Below, piece after piece: positions 33,547 to 41,577 of a stretch of 64,000 nucleotides of DNA (the first letter of the stretch is position 1; every line of letters begins with the position of its first letter). This stretch comes from Massilia norwichensis. GTDB lineage: Bacteria; Pseudomonadota; Gammaproteobacteria; Burkholderiales; Burkholderiaceae_D. The notes beneath the pieces were generated by a model. It did not search any database and was not told the origin of the DNA. It saw nothing but the letters and a program-made list of their open reading frames with translations. The DNA lies in assembly GCF_024753245.1 (NCBI RefSeq), contig NZ_JANUGX010000007.1, forward strand, positions 62,001-126,000. The letters are read 5' to 3'. A program made the position numbers and the translations under genes.

Positions 33547-34410
33547 ATGCTGGACAAAGTCAAACAGATCGCCCCGGTCGAGGCCGAGCGCATCGCCAAG
33601 TCGCAACAGGACGCGCTGCGCTCCATCTACCACCCGCGCCAGGCGGACGTGATCTATCCCGAGATCCCGTCCTTCGACGATCCGGCCCAGGAGCGCCGCC
33701 ACCGCAAGGAACGCCTGGTCGCCGCCTGCCGCGCGTTCGCCCAGCACGGCTTCGACTACGGCTTCGCCGGCCACCTGACGGTGCGCGACCCCGAGCATCC
33801 GGAGCTGTACTGGACCAACCCGATGTGCGTCCATTTCTCGCAGGTGAAGGTGTCGAACCTGATCCTGGCCGACCACCAGGGCCGGGTAGTCGAAGGCGAG
33901 TATGCGATCAACCGCGCCGGCTTCGTGCTGCACGCCGCGGTGCACGAGGCGCACCCGGACATCGTCGCCATGTGCCATGCGCACACGGTGTACGGCACCG
34001 CCTTCGCATCGCTGGGCCGCGAACTCGATCCGATCAGCCAGGATGCCGCCGCTTTCTTCGAAGACCACGTCGTGATCCGCGAAGAAGCGGGCCAGGTGGC
34101 GGTGGAAGAGAAGGCAGGTATGGCGGTGTGCGACTGGTTCAAGGGCGTGAAGGCGGCCATCCACCAGAACCACGGCCTCCTGACCGCCAGCCGCCACAGC
34201 ATCGAATCGGCCGCGTTCTGGTTCATTGCGCTGGAGCGCTGCTGCCAGCAGCAGCTGATGATCGAAGCGACCGGCATCAAGCCGGTGCTGGTGCCGCCGG
34301 ACCGCTCGCGCTACAGCCGCGAGCACGTCGGCAGCGAGTACATCGGCTGGCTGCACTTCCAGCCGATCTGGGACCAACTGAAGAATACGCAGCCCGATAT
34401 GTTCGATTGA
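33547..34410 (+). CDS. class II aldolase/adducin family protein, possible aromatic decarboxylase
   Basis: A 287-residue protein with AAGGAG upstream of the ATG. The metal-site motifs of the class II aldolase/adducin fold are MCHAHTVYGTAFASLG (H-x-H) and IHQNHGLLTA, with YGFAGHLTVRDPEHP near the N-terminus. Family members split sugar phosphates or decarboxylate; 3,4-dihydroxyphthalate decarboxylases of phthalate pathways belong here (established knowledge). In this operon, after a Rieske oxygenase and reductase, a decarboxylase or retro-aldol role on the hydroxylated product is reasonable inference. The N-terminal 40 residues are an extension rich in charged residues. Confidence 0.9.
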   Translation: MLDKVKQIAPVEAERIAKSQQDALRSIYHPRQADVIYPEIPSFDDPAQERRHRKERLVAACRAFAQHGFDYGFAGHLTVRDPEHPELYWTNPMCVHFSQVKVSNLILADHQGRVVEGEYAINRAGFVLHAAVHEAHPDIVAMCHAHTVYGTAFASLGRELDPISQDAAAFFEDHVVIREEAGQVAVEEKAGMAVCDWFKGVKAAIHQNHGLLTASRHSIESAAFWFIALERCCQQQLMIEATGIKPVLVPPDRSRYSREHVGSEYIGWLHFQPIWDQLKNTQPDMFD

Positions 34411-34434
34411 GTATCCCGCTGCTCCATTGTTTCA

Positions 34435-34502
34435 CGCCGCAGACCACAGGCGGCGAATAGCAGGAACGCCAGACCACGGACGCGGCATCCACGAGATGCC
34501 GC
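34435..34502. other. two hairpins between the aldolase-family and MFS genes
   Basis: The 134-base gap contains CGCCGC (34435-34440) pairing with GCGGCG (34450-34455), and the stronger GCGGCATC-CACGA-GATGCCGC (34482-34502). No T-run follows either. They may tune read-through or stabilise the upstream mRNA. Confidence 0.5.
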
Positions 34503-34544
34503 CATAACCGGGCACGTTTCATAACCATATCTGGAGACAAAACA

Positions 34545-35855
34545 ATGCTGAGCTCAACCAAAGTCGCCGTAGGCGCAGGCACGACCGACGAAGCCTCGAA
34601 GGCATATTCGAAGGTCGCGTGGCGCCTGCTGCCGTTTCTATTCCTGTGCTACGTCTTCGCCTACCTGGACCGCGTCAACGTCGGCTTCGCGAAGCTGCAG
34701 ATGATGTCCGACCTCGGCCTGTCCGAGGCCGTCTACGGCATGGGCGCCGGCGTGTTCTTCGCCGGCTACCTGATGTTCGAAGTCCCGAGCAACATCATCA
34801 TGCTGAAGGTGGGCGCCCGCAAGTGGATCACCCGCATCATGCTGACCTGGGGCGTGATCTCGGCGGCGATGATGACCGTTTCGACGCCCGCCAGTTTCTA
34901 TGCGCTGCGCTTCCTGCTGGGCGTGGCCGAAGCCGGCTTCTTCCCGGCCATCCTGCTGTACCTCACCTACTGGTTCCCGGCCGGCCGCCGCGGCAAGGTC
35001 ACCGCGCTGTTCATGACCGGCATCCCGATGTCGGGCGTGATCGGCGGACCCTTGTCCGGCCTGATCATGGGCACGATGGACAACGTGGGCGGCTACCACG
35101 CCTGGCAATGGGTGTTCGTGCTGGAGGCGATCCCGACCATCATCCTGGGCGCGATGGCCTGGTTCTACCTCGACGACAAGGTCAGCGACGCCAAGTGGCT
35201 GGACGAGCGCGAGAAGTCGCTGATCGAGCACGAGCTGGCCCAGGACAAGCAGGGCACGCACCTGCATTCGCTGCGCGACGGCCTGGTGAATCCGCGTGTC
35301 TGGCTGCTGAGCGGGATCTACCTGTTCTACACCATGGGCCTGTACGGCATCAGCTTCTGGCTGCCGACCATCATCAAGGCCAGCGGCGTGTCGAGCGCCT
35401 TCGACATCGGCATGCTGACCTGTATCCCTTACGCCGCGGCGACGGTCACGATGATCCTGGTCGGCCGCAGTTCGGACGTGCGGCGCGAGCGGCGCTGGCA
35501 CCTCGCGCTGGCCGGCGTGGCGGGCGCGGTCGGCCTGACCTGGAGCGCGGCCTACGCCGACAACACCGCCATCGCGATGCTGGCGCTGACCCTGGCGACG
35601 ATGGGCATCATCACCACGATCTCGCAGTTCTGGCTGCTGCCGCCGGCCGTGCTGACCGGCGCCGCCGCTGCCGCAGGCATCGCGCTGGCGAACTCGGTGG
35701 GCAGCGTGTCGGGCATGATCGCCCCCTACATGCTGGGGGTGGTCAAGACCATGACCAACAGTACCAACGCCGGCGTGATCGCCATCGCCGTTTGCCTGTT
35801 AGTTGGCTGTGTGCTAACTTTTGCCTTACCGGCCAAGGCCGTCAACCCAAAATAA
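34545..35855 (+). CDS. MFS transporter, anion:cation symporter (ACS) type
   Basis: A 436-residue permease with 12 predicted helices and GGAGA upstream of the ATG. Motifs of the ACS family include RLLPFLFLCYVFAYLDRVNV, the loop between helices 2 and 3 (MFEVPSNIIMLKVGARKWI), and FLLGVAEAGFFPAILLYLTY followed by WFPAGRRGK. ACS members carry phthalate, tartrate, glucarate or 4-hydroxyphenylacetate in with protons. The gene sits after the aromatic-acid enzymes and before a porin, so it very probably imports the same substrate. Confidence 0.93.
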   Translation: MLSSTKVAVGAGTTDEASKAYSKVAWRLLPFLFLCYVFAYLDRVNVGFAKLQMMSDLGLSEAVYGMGAGVFFAGYLMFEVPSNIIMLKVGARKWITRIMLTWGVISAAMMTVSTPASFYALRFLLGVAEAGFFPAILLYLTYWFPAGRRGKVTALFMTGIPMSGVIGGPLSGLIMGTMDNVGGYHAWQWVFVLEAIPTIILGAMAWFYLDDKVSDAKWLDEREKSLIEHELAQDKQGTHLHSLRDGLVNPRVWLLSGIYLFYTMGLYGISFWLPTIIKASGVSSAFDIGMLTCIPYAAATVTMILVGRSSDVRRERRWHLALAGVAGAVGLTWSAAYADNTAIAMLALTLATMGIITTISQFWLLPPAVLTGAAAAAGIALANSVGSVSGMIAPYMLGVVKTMTNSTNAGVIAIAVCLLVGCVLTFALPAKAVNPK

Positions 35856-35868
35856 ACTGGAGACCTGG

Positions 35869-36933
35869 ATGAAGAAAAAGTTGATCGTATCGGCTTTGCT
35901 TGCAGGCGCATCGCAACTGGCTAGTGCTCAGAGTAGCGTCACCATCTACGGGATGATCGACATGGCCGTCGTCCGCGAAAGCGGCGGCACGGCCGGGCCG
36001 ATGACCAAGGTCACCAGCGGCACCACCGGCGGCTCGCGCCTCGGCTTCAAGGGCACCGAAGACCTGGGCAACGGCCTGAAGGCGCTGTTCCTGCTGGAGA
36101 ATGGCTTCCAGGGCGACACCGGCACCGCCGGGCAGGGCGGCCTGATCTTCGGCCGCCAGGTCTACGTCGGCCTGCAGGGCGGCTTCGGCACGGTGCTGGT
36201 GGGCCGGCAGTACACCCCGCACTACCTGGTGCAGGTGTTCGCCGACCCCTTCGGCTCGGGCTGGGTCGGCGACACCAAGAACCTGCTCGGTACCACCGGC
36301 AATTCGTTCAGCCGCATGGACAATACGGTCAAGTACCAGTCGCCAGTCGTCAGCGGCTTCAGCGCCGAACTGGTGGCAGCGCCCGGCGAAGTGTCCGGCG
36401 ACAGCGCCTCGGGGCGGCAACTGGGCGGCTCGCTGGCCTGGGCCAGCGGCCCGCTGCAGGTGCGGGCCGGCTACCACAACCGCAACAACAACACTGCGAC
36501 GGTGACGGGTACCGAGAACGCCAAGAACTGGGTGCTGGCCGCGGTCTACGACTTCGGCAAGTTCAGGCTGCACGGGCTGTACGACTGGAATCGCGGCCTG
36601 AACAGCTCGGTGCTGCGCAATACGGCGAATCCTTACGGGCGGCCAGCGATTGCGTCGACCGACAGCCGGGATGCGATGGTCGGCCTGTCGGTGCCGTTCG
36701 GGGTGCATGCCTTGCTGGCCTCATACGTCTACAAGGACGACCGGACTGCGTTCAACCAGGATGCGTCGCAGATTGCGATCGGCTACCGGTACACCTTGTC
36801 CAAGCGGACCGACTTCAACATTGCCTATGCGAAGATCGATAACCGCCGTGGGGCGAGTTATACGGTGGGTAGTGCGATTGAGTCGGGGACGGGGGATCGG
36901 GCGGCGATGGTGGGGGTGCGGCACGCGTTTTGA
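35869..36933 (+). CDS. outer-membrane porin (betaproteobacterial general porin family)
   Basis: A 354-residue porin; the ATG at 35869 has GGAGA upstream and begins the signal peptide MKKKLIVSALLAGASQLASA. The mature start QSSVTIYGMIDMAVVRESGG, LGFKGTEDLGNGLKALFLLE, and GRQVYVGLQGGFGTVLVGRQY are family signatures. It ends with the typical C-terminal strand MVGVRHAF, with the last residue Phe. It begins 13 bases after the MFS stop and probably brings the aromatic acid across the outer membrane. It closes the five-gene operon. Confidence 0.94.
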   Translation: MKKKLIVSALLAGASQLASAQSSVTIYGMIDMAVVRESGGTAGPMTKVTSGTTGGSRLGFKGTEDLGNGLKALFLLENGFQGDTGTAGQGGLIFGRQVYVGLQGGFGTVLVGRQYTPHYLVQVFADPFGSGWVGDTKNLLGTTGNSFSRMDNTVKYQSPVVSGFSAELVAAPGEVSGDSASGRQLGGSLAWASGPLQVRAGYHNRNNNTATVTGTENAKNWVLAAVYDFGKFRLHGLYDWNRGLNSSVLRNTANPYGRPAIASTDSRDAMVGLSVPFGVHALLASYVYKDDRTAFNQDASQIAIGYRYTLSKRTDFNIAYAKIDNRRGASYTVGSAIESGTGDRAAMVGVRHAF

Positions 36934-36949
36934 ACGGCTCGGCGGGCAG

Positions 36950-36983
36950 GTAGCGGCGGTGCTGTATTCGCCGATGGCGCTAC
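36950..36983. terminator. imperfect hairpin between convergent genes
   Basis: GTAGCG (36950-36955) and CGCTAC (36978-36983) pair, with an inner GGCG/CGCC pair. The right arm overlaps the stop codon of the reverse-strand lipoprotein. No T-run. Possible shared 3' structure. Confidence 0.4.
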
Positions 36984-37519
36984 TTGTCCGTCGCCGGGTC
37001 GAACACCAACGGGCGGGTATTTGCTAGCAGGTCGATGGTGTCCGCGAGCCAGTTCAACGCCTCGGCAGGAATGGTCGGTCCGCGACATCCGTGGTAGAGC
37101 GCGACGGTCTTGTTTTTTTCCTGATCGACGACACGGATCGACAGCCCGGATTGGTCCGTCCATAGCGCCTCGCAGCCATCCTCTTTCGACACGTAATGAT
37201 CCTTCAGCGACCAGAATCCCGAACGTGTCAGCACGGATGACAGCAGTGCGATATCGGCGGGGGCGAGGCGAATCGGGTGTGTACCGTTTGCCTTGACATG
37301 CTCCTTGCCGATGAAGCTGCCCTTGCCGTCGCGGCCGATCTCGACGGCGTACACGGGGCACGACCCATAGCAGGCATTTCTCTCGAGCCGGAGCGTGTCG
37401 AAACCCACGGCCACCTGCGCCGGCGCCGGGGGCTGTGACGGCGGCGCGCCAGGTTCGCGCCGGCAACCGGCCAGGGTCAGCGCAAGCAGCGCTGAAAGCC
37501 AGAGGGCCTGGCGCATCAT
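36980..37519 (-). CDS. small lipoprotein with DUF6438-like domain
   Basis: A 179-residue protein starting MMRQALWLSALLALTLAGC, with a clear lipobox (LAGC) for outer- or inner-membrane lipid anchoring. The soluble part begins VGFDTLRLERNACYGSCPVY followed by AVEIGRDGKGSFIG, which fits the DUF6438 signature (R-x-ACYG-x-CP-x-Y). Two more cysteines (DGCEALW, YHGCRGP) may form a second disulfide. Function unknown. Its first ATG overlaps the permease stop (ATGA), so it is translated with that gene, although a shared function is not obvious. Confidence 0.82.
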   Translation of the reverse strand: MMRQALWLSALLALTLAGCRREPGAPPSQPPAPAQVAVGFDTLRLERNACYGSCPVYAVEIGRDGKGSFIGKEHVKANGTHPIRLAPADIALLSSVLTRSGFWSLKDHYVSKEDGCEALWTDQSGLSIRVVDQEKNKTVALYHGCRGPTIPAEALNWLADTIDLLANTRPLVFDPATDK

Positions 37520-38883
37520 GTCGCGCTTGCAGCCGGTACCTTGCCGCGCTGCCTGATCCGGTAGCCGACGCCCAACACCACCAACCACACCGGAATCAGA
37601 TACACGGACACCCGCATCTCGGGCGTCAAGAACATAATCACCAAAATCCCCGCCAAAAACGCCAGGCAAAGCCAATTCGTCAGCGGATAGAAAGGGCTGC
37701 CAAAAACAGGACGAACCCCCTGCGCCGCCTTCGCCTGCCGGAACCGCAGATGACTCCAGCTGATCATCGCCCAGTTGATCATCATCCCGGCCACGGCCAG
37801 TCCCATCAGCATGCCCAGCGCCTTGCCCGGCAGCGCATAGTTGACGGCCACGCAGATCACGGTCGCGACGGCGGACACGCCCAGCGACACCAGCGGCACG
37901 CCGCGCTCGTTCACCTTCAGCAGCGCGCGCGGCGCGTGGCCTTGGGTGGCCAGGCCATACATCATGCGGCTGTTCGAGTACACGCAGCTGTTGTAGACCG
38001 AGACCGCGGCGGTCAGCACCACCAGGTTCAGTACGTGGGCGACGGCGCCGGCGTCCAGCGCCTTGAAGATCAGGACGAACGGGCTGGCGCCGGGCTGGAT
38101 CTGGTTCCAGGGGTAGAGCGAGAGCAGCACCGCCAGCGAGCCGACGTAGAACACCAGGATGCGCCACAGCGCCTGGTTGGTCGCTTTCGGGATCGACTTC
38201 GACGGGTTGTCAGCTTCCGCCGCGGTGATGCCGATGACTTCCAGGCCGCCGAAGGAGAACATCAGGACCGCCATCGACATCACCAGGCCCTGGATGCCGT
38301 GCGCGAAGAAGCCGCCGTGCTGCCACAGGTTGGCGACGCCCGCCTGCGGCCCGGCGCCGCCGGAGAACAGCAGGAAGATGCCGTACAGGATCATCGCGAC
38401 GATGGCGACCACCTTGATGACCGCGAACCAGAATTCGGTCTCGCCGAAGGCGCGCACGTTGAACATGCTGATGGCGTTGGCGAACACGAAGCAGCCGAGG
38501 GCCGAGACCCAGGTCGGTATCTCGGGGAACCAGTACTGGACGTAGATGCCGACCGCGGACAGCTCGGCCATGCTGACTAAAACATAGAGCACCCAGTAGT
38601 TCCAGCCGGTGAGGAAGCCGGCGAAGCGGCCGCAGTATTTGTCGGCGAAATGGCTGAACGAGCCGGCCACCGGTTCGTCGACCATCATCTCGCTGAGCTG
38701 GCGCATGATCAGGAAGGCGACCAGGCCGGCCACGGCATAGCCGAGCAGGATCGAGGGGCCCGCCATCTTGACGGTTTCGGCCACGCCGAGGAAGAGCCCG
38801 GTGCCGATCGCGCCGCCGAGGGCGATCAGCTGGATGTGCCGGCTCTTGAGGCCGCGCTTGAGGTGATTTTCGTGGAGCGCCAT
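37516..38883 (-). CDS. APC family amino acid permease (AroP/GabP-like)
   Basis: A 455-residue permease with 12 helices. It starts MALHENHLKRGLKSRHIQLI and continues ALGGAIGTGLFLGVAETVKM, the hallmark substrate-binding unwound helix 1 of the AAT subfamily. MRQLSEMMVDEPVAGSFSHF, FVFANAISMFNVRAFGE, and FSFGGLEVIGITAAEADNP are also subfamily signatures. Members import aromatic amino acids, proline, GABA or lysine with protons. A tyrosine/phenylalanine role would fit the hppD/hmgA genes 9 kb away, but the sequence alone does not fix the substrate. Confidence 0.92.
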   Translation of the reverse strand: MALHENHLKRGLKSRHIQLIALGGAIGTGLFLGVAETVKMAGPSILLGYAVAGLVAFLIMRQLSEMMVDEPVAGSFSHFADKYCGRFAGFLTGWNYWVLYVLVSMAELSAVGIYVQYWFPEIPTWVSALGCFVFANAISMFNVRAFGETEFWFAVIKVVAIVAMILYGIFLLFSGGAGPQAGVANLWQHGGFFAHGIQGLVMSMAVLMFSFGGLEVIGITAAEADNPSKSIPKATNQALWRILVFYVGSLAVLLSLYPWNQIQPGASPFVLIFKALDAGAVAHVLNLVVLTAAVSVYNSCVYSNSRMMYGLATQGHAPRALLKVNERGVPLVSLGVSAVATVICVAVNYALPGKALGMLMGLAVAGMMINWAMISWSHLRFRQAKAAQGVRPVFGSPFYPLTNWLCLAFLAGILVIMFLTPEMRVSVYLIPVWLVVLGVGYRIRQRGKVPAASAT

Positions 38884-39115
38884 CGGGTCCCGCCTTTGCT
38901 GATATTGCCTAAAAGACAGGAATAATAATCCATGCGTGGATTCGGCGGGGAGAATATCGGCGCGGCGCGTGGCACCGCTGTGTATTTACTTATGCAAAGA
39001 AATGTAAGGACCGGCAACTTTCTCGGCCGTTCGGGTATTCTTCACGCTTCGCTCGCCCGGCACCGCGCCCGGTCGGCGCATCAGAGACACGTTCAACGCC
39101 ACGACAATCAAAAAG

Positions 39116-41539
39116 ATGAGCCATTCTCCACGCAAGCGCACCCCGGGTGCGTCCCGGCGCCGCCGCGCCCATTACCTGGCCCTGGGCCTGGCCCTGTGCG
39201 AACTCGCCGCGCTGCGGCCCGCCCTGGCCCAGAGCGCCGACGGCGCCCAGGCGGGCGCGCCCGCCGCATCCAGCCCGGCCGCCACCTCGGGCCAGGCCGC
39301 AGGCCAATCGGCGGACGGCGGCAAGATCCAGTCCATCAAGGTGGTCGGCGAACGCCCGACCAACCGCATCGACCGCCAGGTCTATGACGTCAAGAACGAC
39401 GTCAACAGTTCCAACGGCAGCGCCGCCGATGCGCTCGGCAACGTGCCGTCGGTGTCGGTCGACCCGGACGGCACCGTCTCGCTGCGCGGCAGCACCAACG
39501 TCCAGATCCTGGTCGACGGCAAGCCGTCCGCCATGCTGCAGGGCGATAACCGCGGTCCGGCGCTGCAAGCCATGCCGGCCGAGGACATCGACTCGGTCGA
39601 GGTCATTAACAACCCCGGCGCGGAGTTCGGCAACGACGGCGGCGGCGGGCCGATCCTGAACCTGGTGATGAAGCGCTCGCGCCGTCCCGGCGGCTTCGGC
39701 GTGGTCAATGCCAACTACGGTTCCGAAGGGCGCTACAACTCCGCCCTGAACGGTCAGTACAACACCGGTCGCTGGGGCGTGCAGGGCGGCGTCAACGTGC
39801 GGCGCGACGGCCGCGACTCGACCGTCGAAACGACGCGCGACCGCGAAGACCCGCGCACCGGCACCGTCCAGCACACGACCCAGACCGGCAGCAGCAGCGG
39901 CCTGAACGACAGCGCCGGCCTGCGCGGCCAGATCACCTACAACCTGGGCCAGGACGATACGCTGGAAGCCAACCTCGGCTACATGAAGCGGTCCAACGAC
40001 AACTTGTCGAGCGACCATTACACGGTCGCCAACGGCGACGTGCCCTACAGCGACTACATCCGCACCGCCAAACGCAGCGGCGACAACACGAATTCGATGT
40101 GGGGCGCGCGCTGGGACCACAAGGGCGAGAAGCTGGGCGAGCTGTTCCGCATGGACTTGCGCGTCTCGAACAGCGAGAACAACGCCGACAGCCGCTACGA
40201 CAACGCCTACCTGATCGCCCCCGTGCGCGCGATCGATCCGAGCCTGCCGTTCTCCGGCATCGATACCGGGAGCCCGGACGCCGGCAGCCTGCAGGACAAC
40301 GCCACCAAGGTGAAAATCGTCGACTACACCGGCGACTACGAGACCCCGCTGGAAAGCGGCGCCATCGTCAAGCTGGGCTACAAGATCGTCGATACCGACA
40401 GCCAGTTCGACTACCGCTACTTCAACTTCGACCCAAGCACCGGCGCCGCGCTGCCGAACATGCGCCGCACGAATGCTTTCGAAGTCGACGAGCGCGACGT
40501 GGCGCTGTACGGCTCCTACCAGTGGCGCCTGAACGAACGCTGGGGCGCGCTGGTCGGGCTGCGGACCGAGTACACGCACATGGACCTGGACCAGATCACG
40601 TCCGGCATCAACGCGAGCAATAATTACGTCAACTGGATTCCGAGCGCTTTCGCGACCTATAAACTCAGCGACACGTCGAATCTGCGCTTCGCCTACGCGC
40701 ACCGGATCCGGCGCGCCACCGGAGCCCAGCTGAATCCTTTCGTCGTCTACCAGGACGAATTGAACGAGTCGCGCGGCAACCCGAACCTGAAGCCGGTGCA
40801 GACCGATTCCTTCGAGATCGGCATTGAAACCAAGGCCGGCGGCCTGGACGCCAACCTGCGCGCCTACTATCGCGCCGACCGCGACATGATCCGCAGCCGC
40901 CAGACCGTGGTCAACGATGCGATCCTGCTGACGAGCTTCGAGAACGGCGGCAGCAACCGCGCCGGCGGCCTCGAATTCACGCTCAGCGGCAAGCTGACGC
41001 CCAAGCTGTCGATCAACACCAGCGGCAATCTGGCCTTCACCGAGCAGGAGCAGGTCGACATCCTGGGCGGCGAATACAAGCGCACGGCTTCGTCGCTGAG
41101 CGTGCGCGGGCGCCTGAACTATCAGCTGACCCCGCAGGACGTGCTGCAGGTGATGGTGAACGCCCAGGGCAAGACCCTGGCCGGCGCCGGCTACCGCGAG
41201 CCGATGTCGACGCTGAACCTGAGCTACCGCCGCAACATCACGCCGGCGCTGAGCCTGGTGCTGAACGTGACCGACGTGTTCCGCTCGCAGAAGGTCGAGA
41301 CCTTCACCGATACGGCTTCGCTGCAGGAGCATTCGATCCGCCGTTCGGACGGGCGCATCGCTTACCTCGGCTTGTCCTACCGCTTTGGCGGCGTGCAGGG
41401 TGCGGGCAATCGCCGCCGCGACGAGCGCGGACCGGATGGCGAAGGCTGGCGTGGCGGTCCGCCGCCGGGTGGTCCTGGCGGCCCCGGCGGGCCGGGCGGC
41501 TTTGGCGGCGGCCCGGGCGGGGGTGGTCCCGGCATGTAA
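39116..41539 (+). CDS. TonB-dependent outer-membrane receptor
   Basis: An 807-residue receptor. The ATG at 39116 has only an A-rich leader; the N-terminus is basic (RKRTPGASRRRR) then hydrophobic, as in long signal peptides, and is followed by a Gln/Ala/Gly-rich linker. The plug domain follows: IQSIKVVGERPTNRIDRQVY, ADALGNVPSVSVDPDGTVSL and VQILVDGKPSAMLQGD. The barrel of the OMP_b-brl_3 type ends near RIAYLGLSYRFGG. About 40 further residues form a Gly/Pro tail (GGPPPGGPGGPGGPGG), so the protein does not end in the usual aromatic residue. Ligand unknown. It converges with the flavin hydroxylase. Confidence 0.93.
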   Translation: MSHSPRKRTPGASRRRRAHYLALGLALCELAALRPALAQSADGAQAGAPAASSPAATSGQAAGQSADGGKIQSIKVVGERPTNRIDRQVYDVKNDVNSSNGSAADALGNVPSVSVDPDGTVSLRGSTNVQILVDGKPSAMLQGDNRGPALQAMPAEDIDSVEVINNPGAEFGNDGGGGPILNLVMKRSRRPGGFGVVNANYGSEGRYNSALNGQYNTGRWGVQGGVNVRRDGRDSTVETTRDREDPRTGTVQHTTQTGSSSGLNDSAGLRGQITYNLGQDDTLEANLGYMKRSNDNLSSDHYTVANGDVPYSDYIRTAKRSGDNTNSMWGARWDHKGEKLGELFRMDLRVSNSENNADSRYDNAYLIAPVRAIDPSLPFSGIDTGSPDAGSLQDNATKVKIVDYTGDYETPLESGAIVKLGYKIVDTDSQFDYRYFNFDPSTGAALPNMRRTNAFEVDERDVALYGSYQWRLNERWGALVGLRTEYTHMDLDQITSGINASNNYVNWIPSAFATYKLSDTSNLRFAYAHRIRRATGAQLNPFVVYQDELNESRGNPNLKPVQTDSFEIGIETKAGGLDANLRAYYRADRDMIRSRQTVVNDAILLTSFENGGSNRAGGLEFTLSGKLTPKLSINTSGNLAFTEQEQVDILGGEYKRTASSLSVRGRLNYQLTPQDVLQVMVNAQGKTLAGAGYREPMSTLNLSYRRNITPALSLVLNVTDVFRSQKVETFTDTASLQEHSIRRSDGRIAYLGLSYRFGGVQGAGNRRRDERGPDGEGWRGGPPPGGPGGPGGPGGFGGGPGGGGPGM

Positions 41540-41577
41540 GCAGGTTAAGCAGGTCGCCGGCGCGCACGCGGCCCGGC

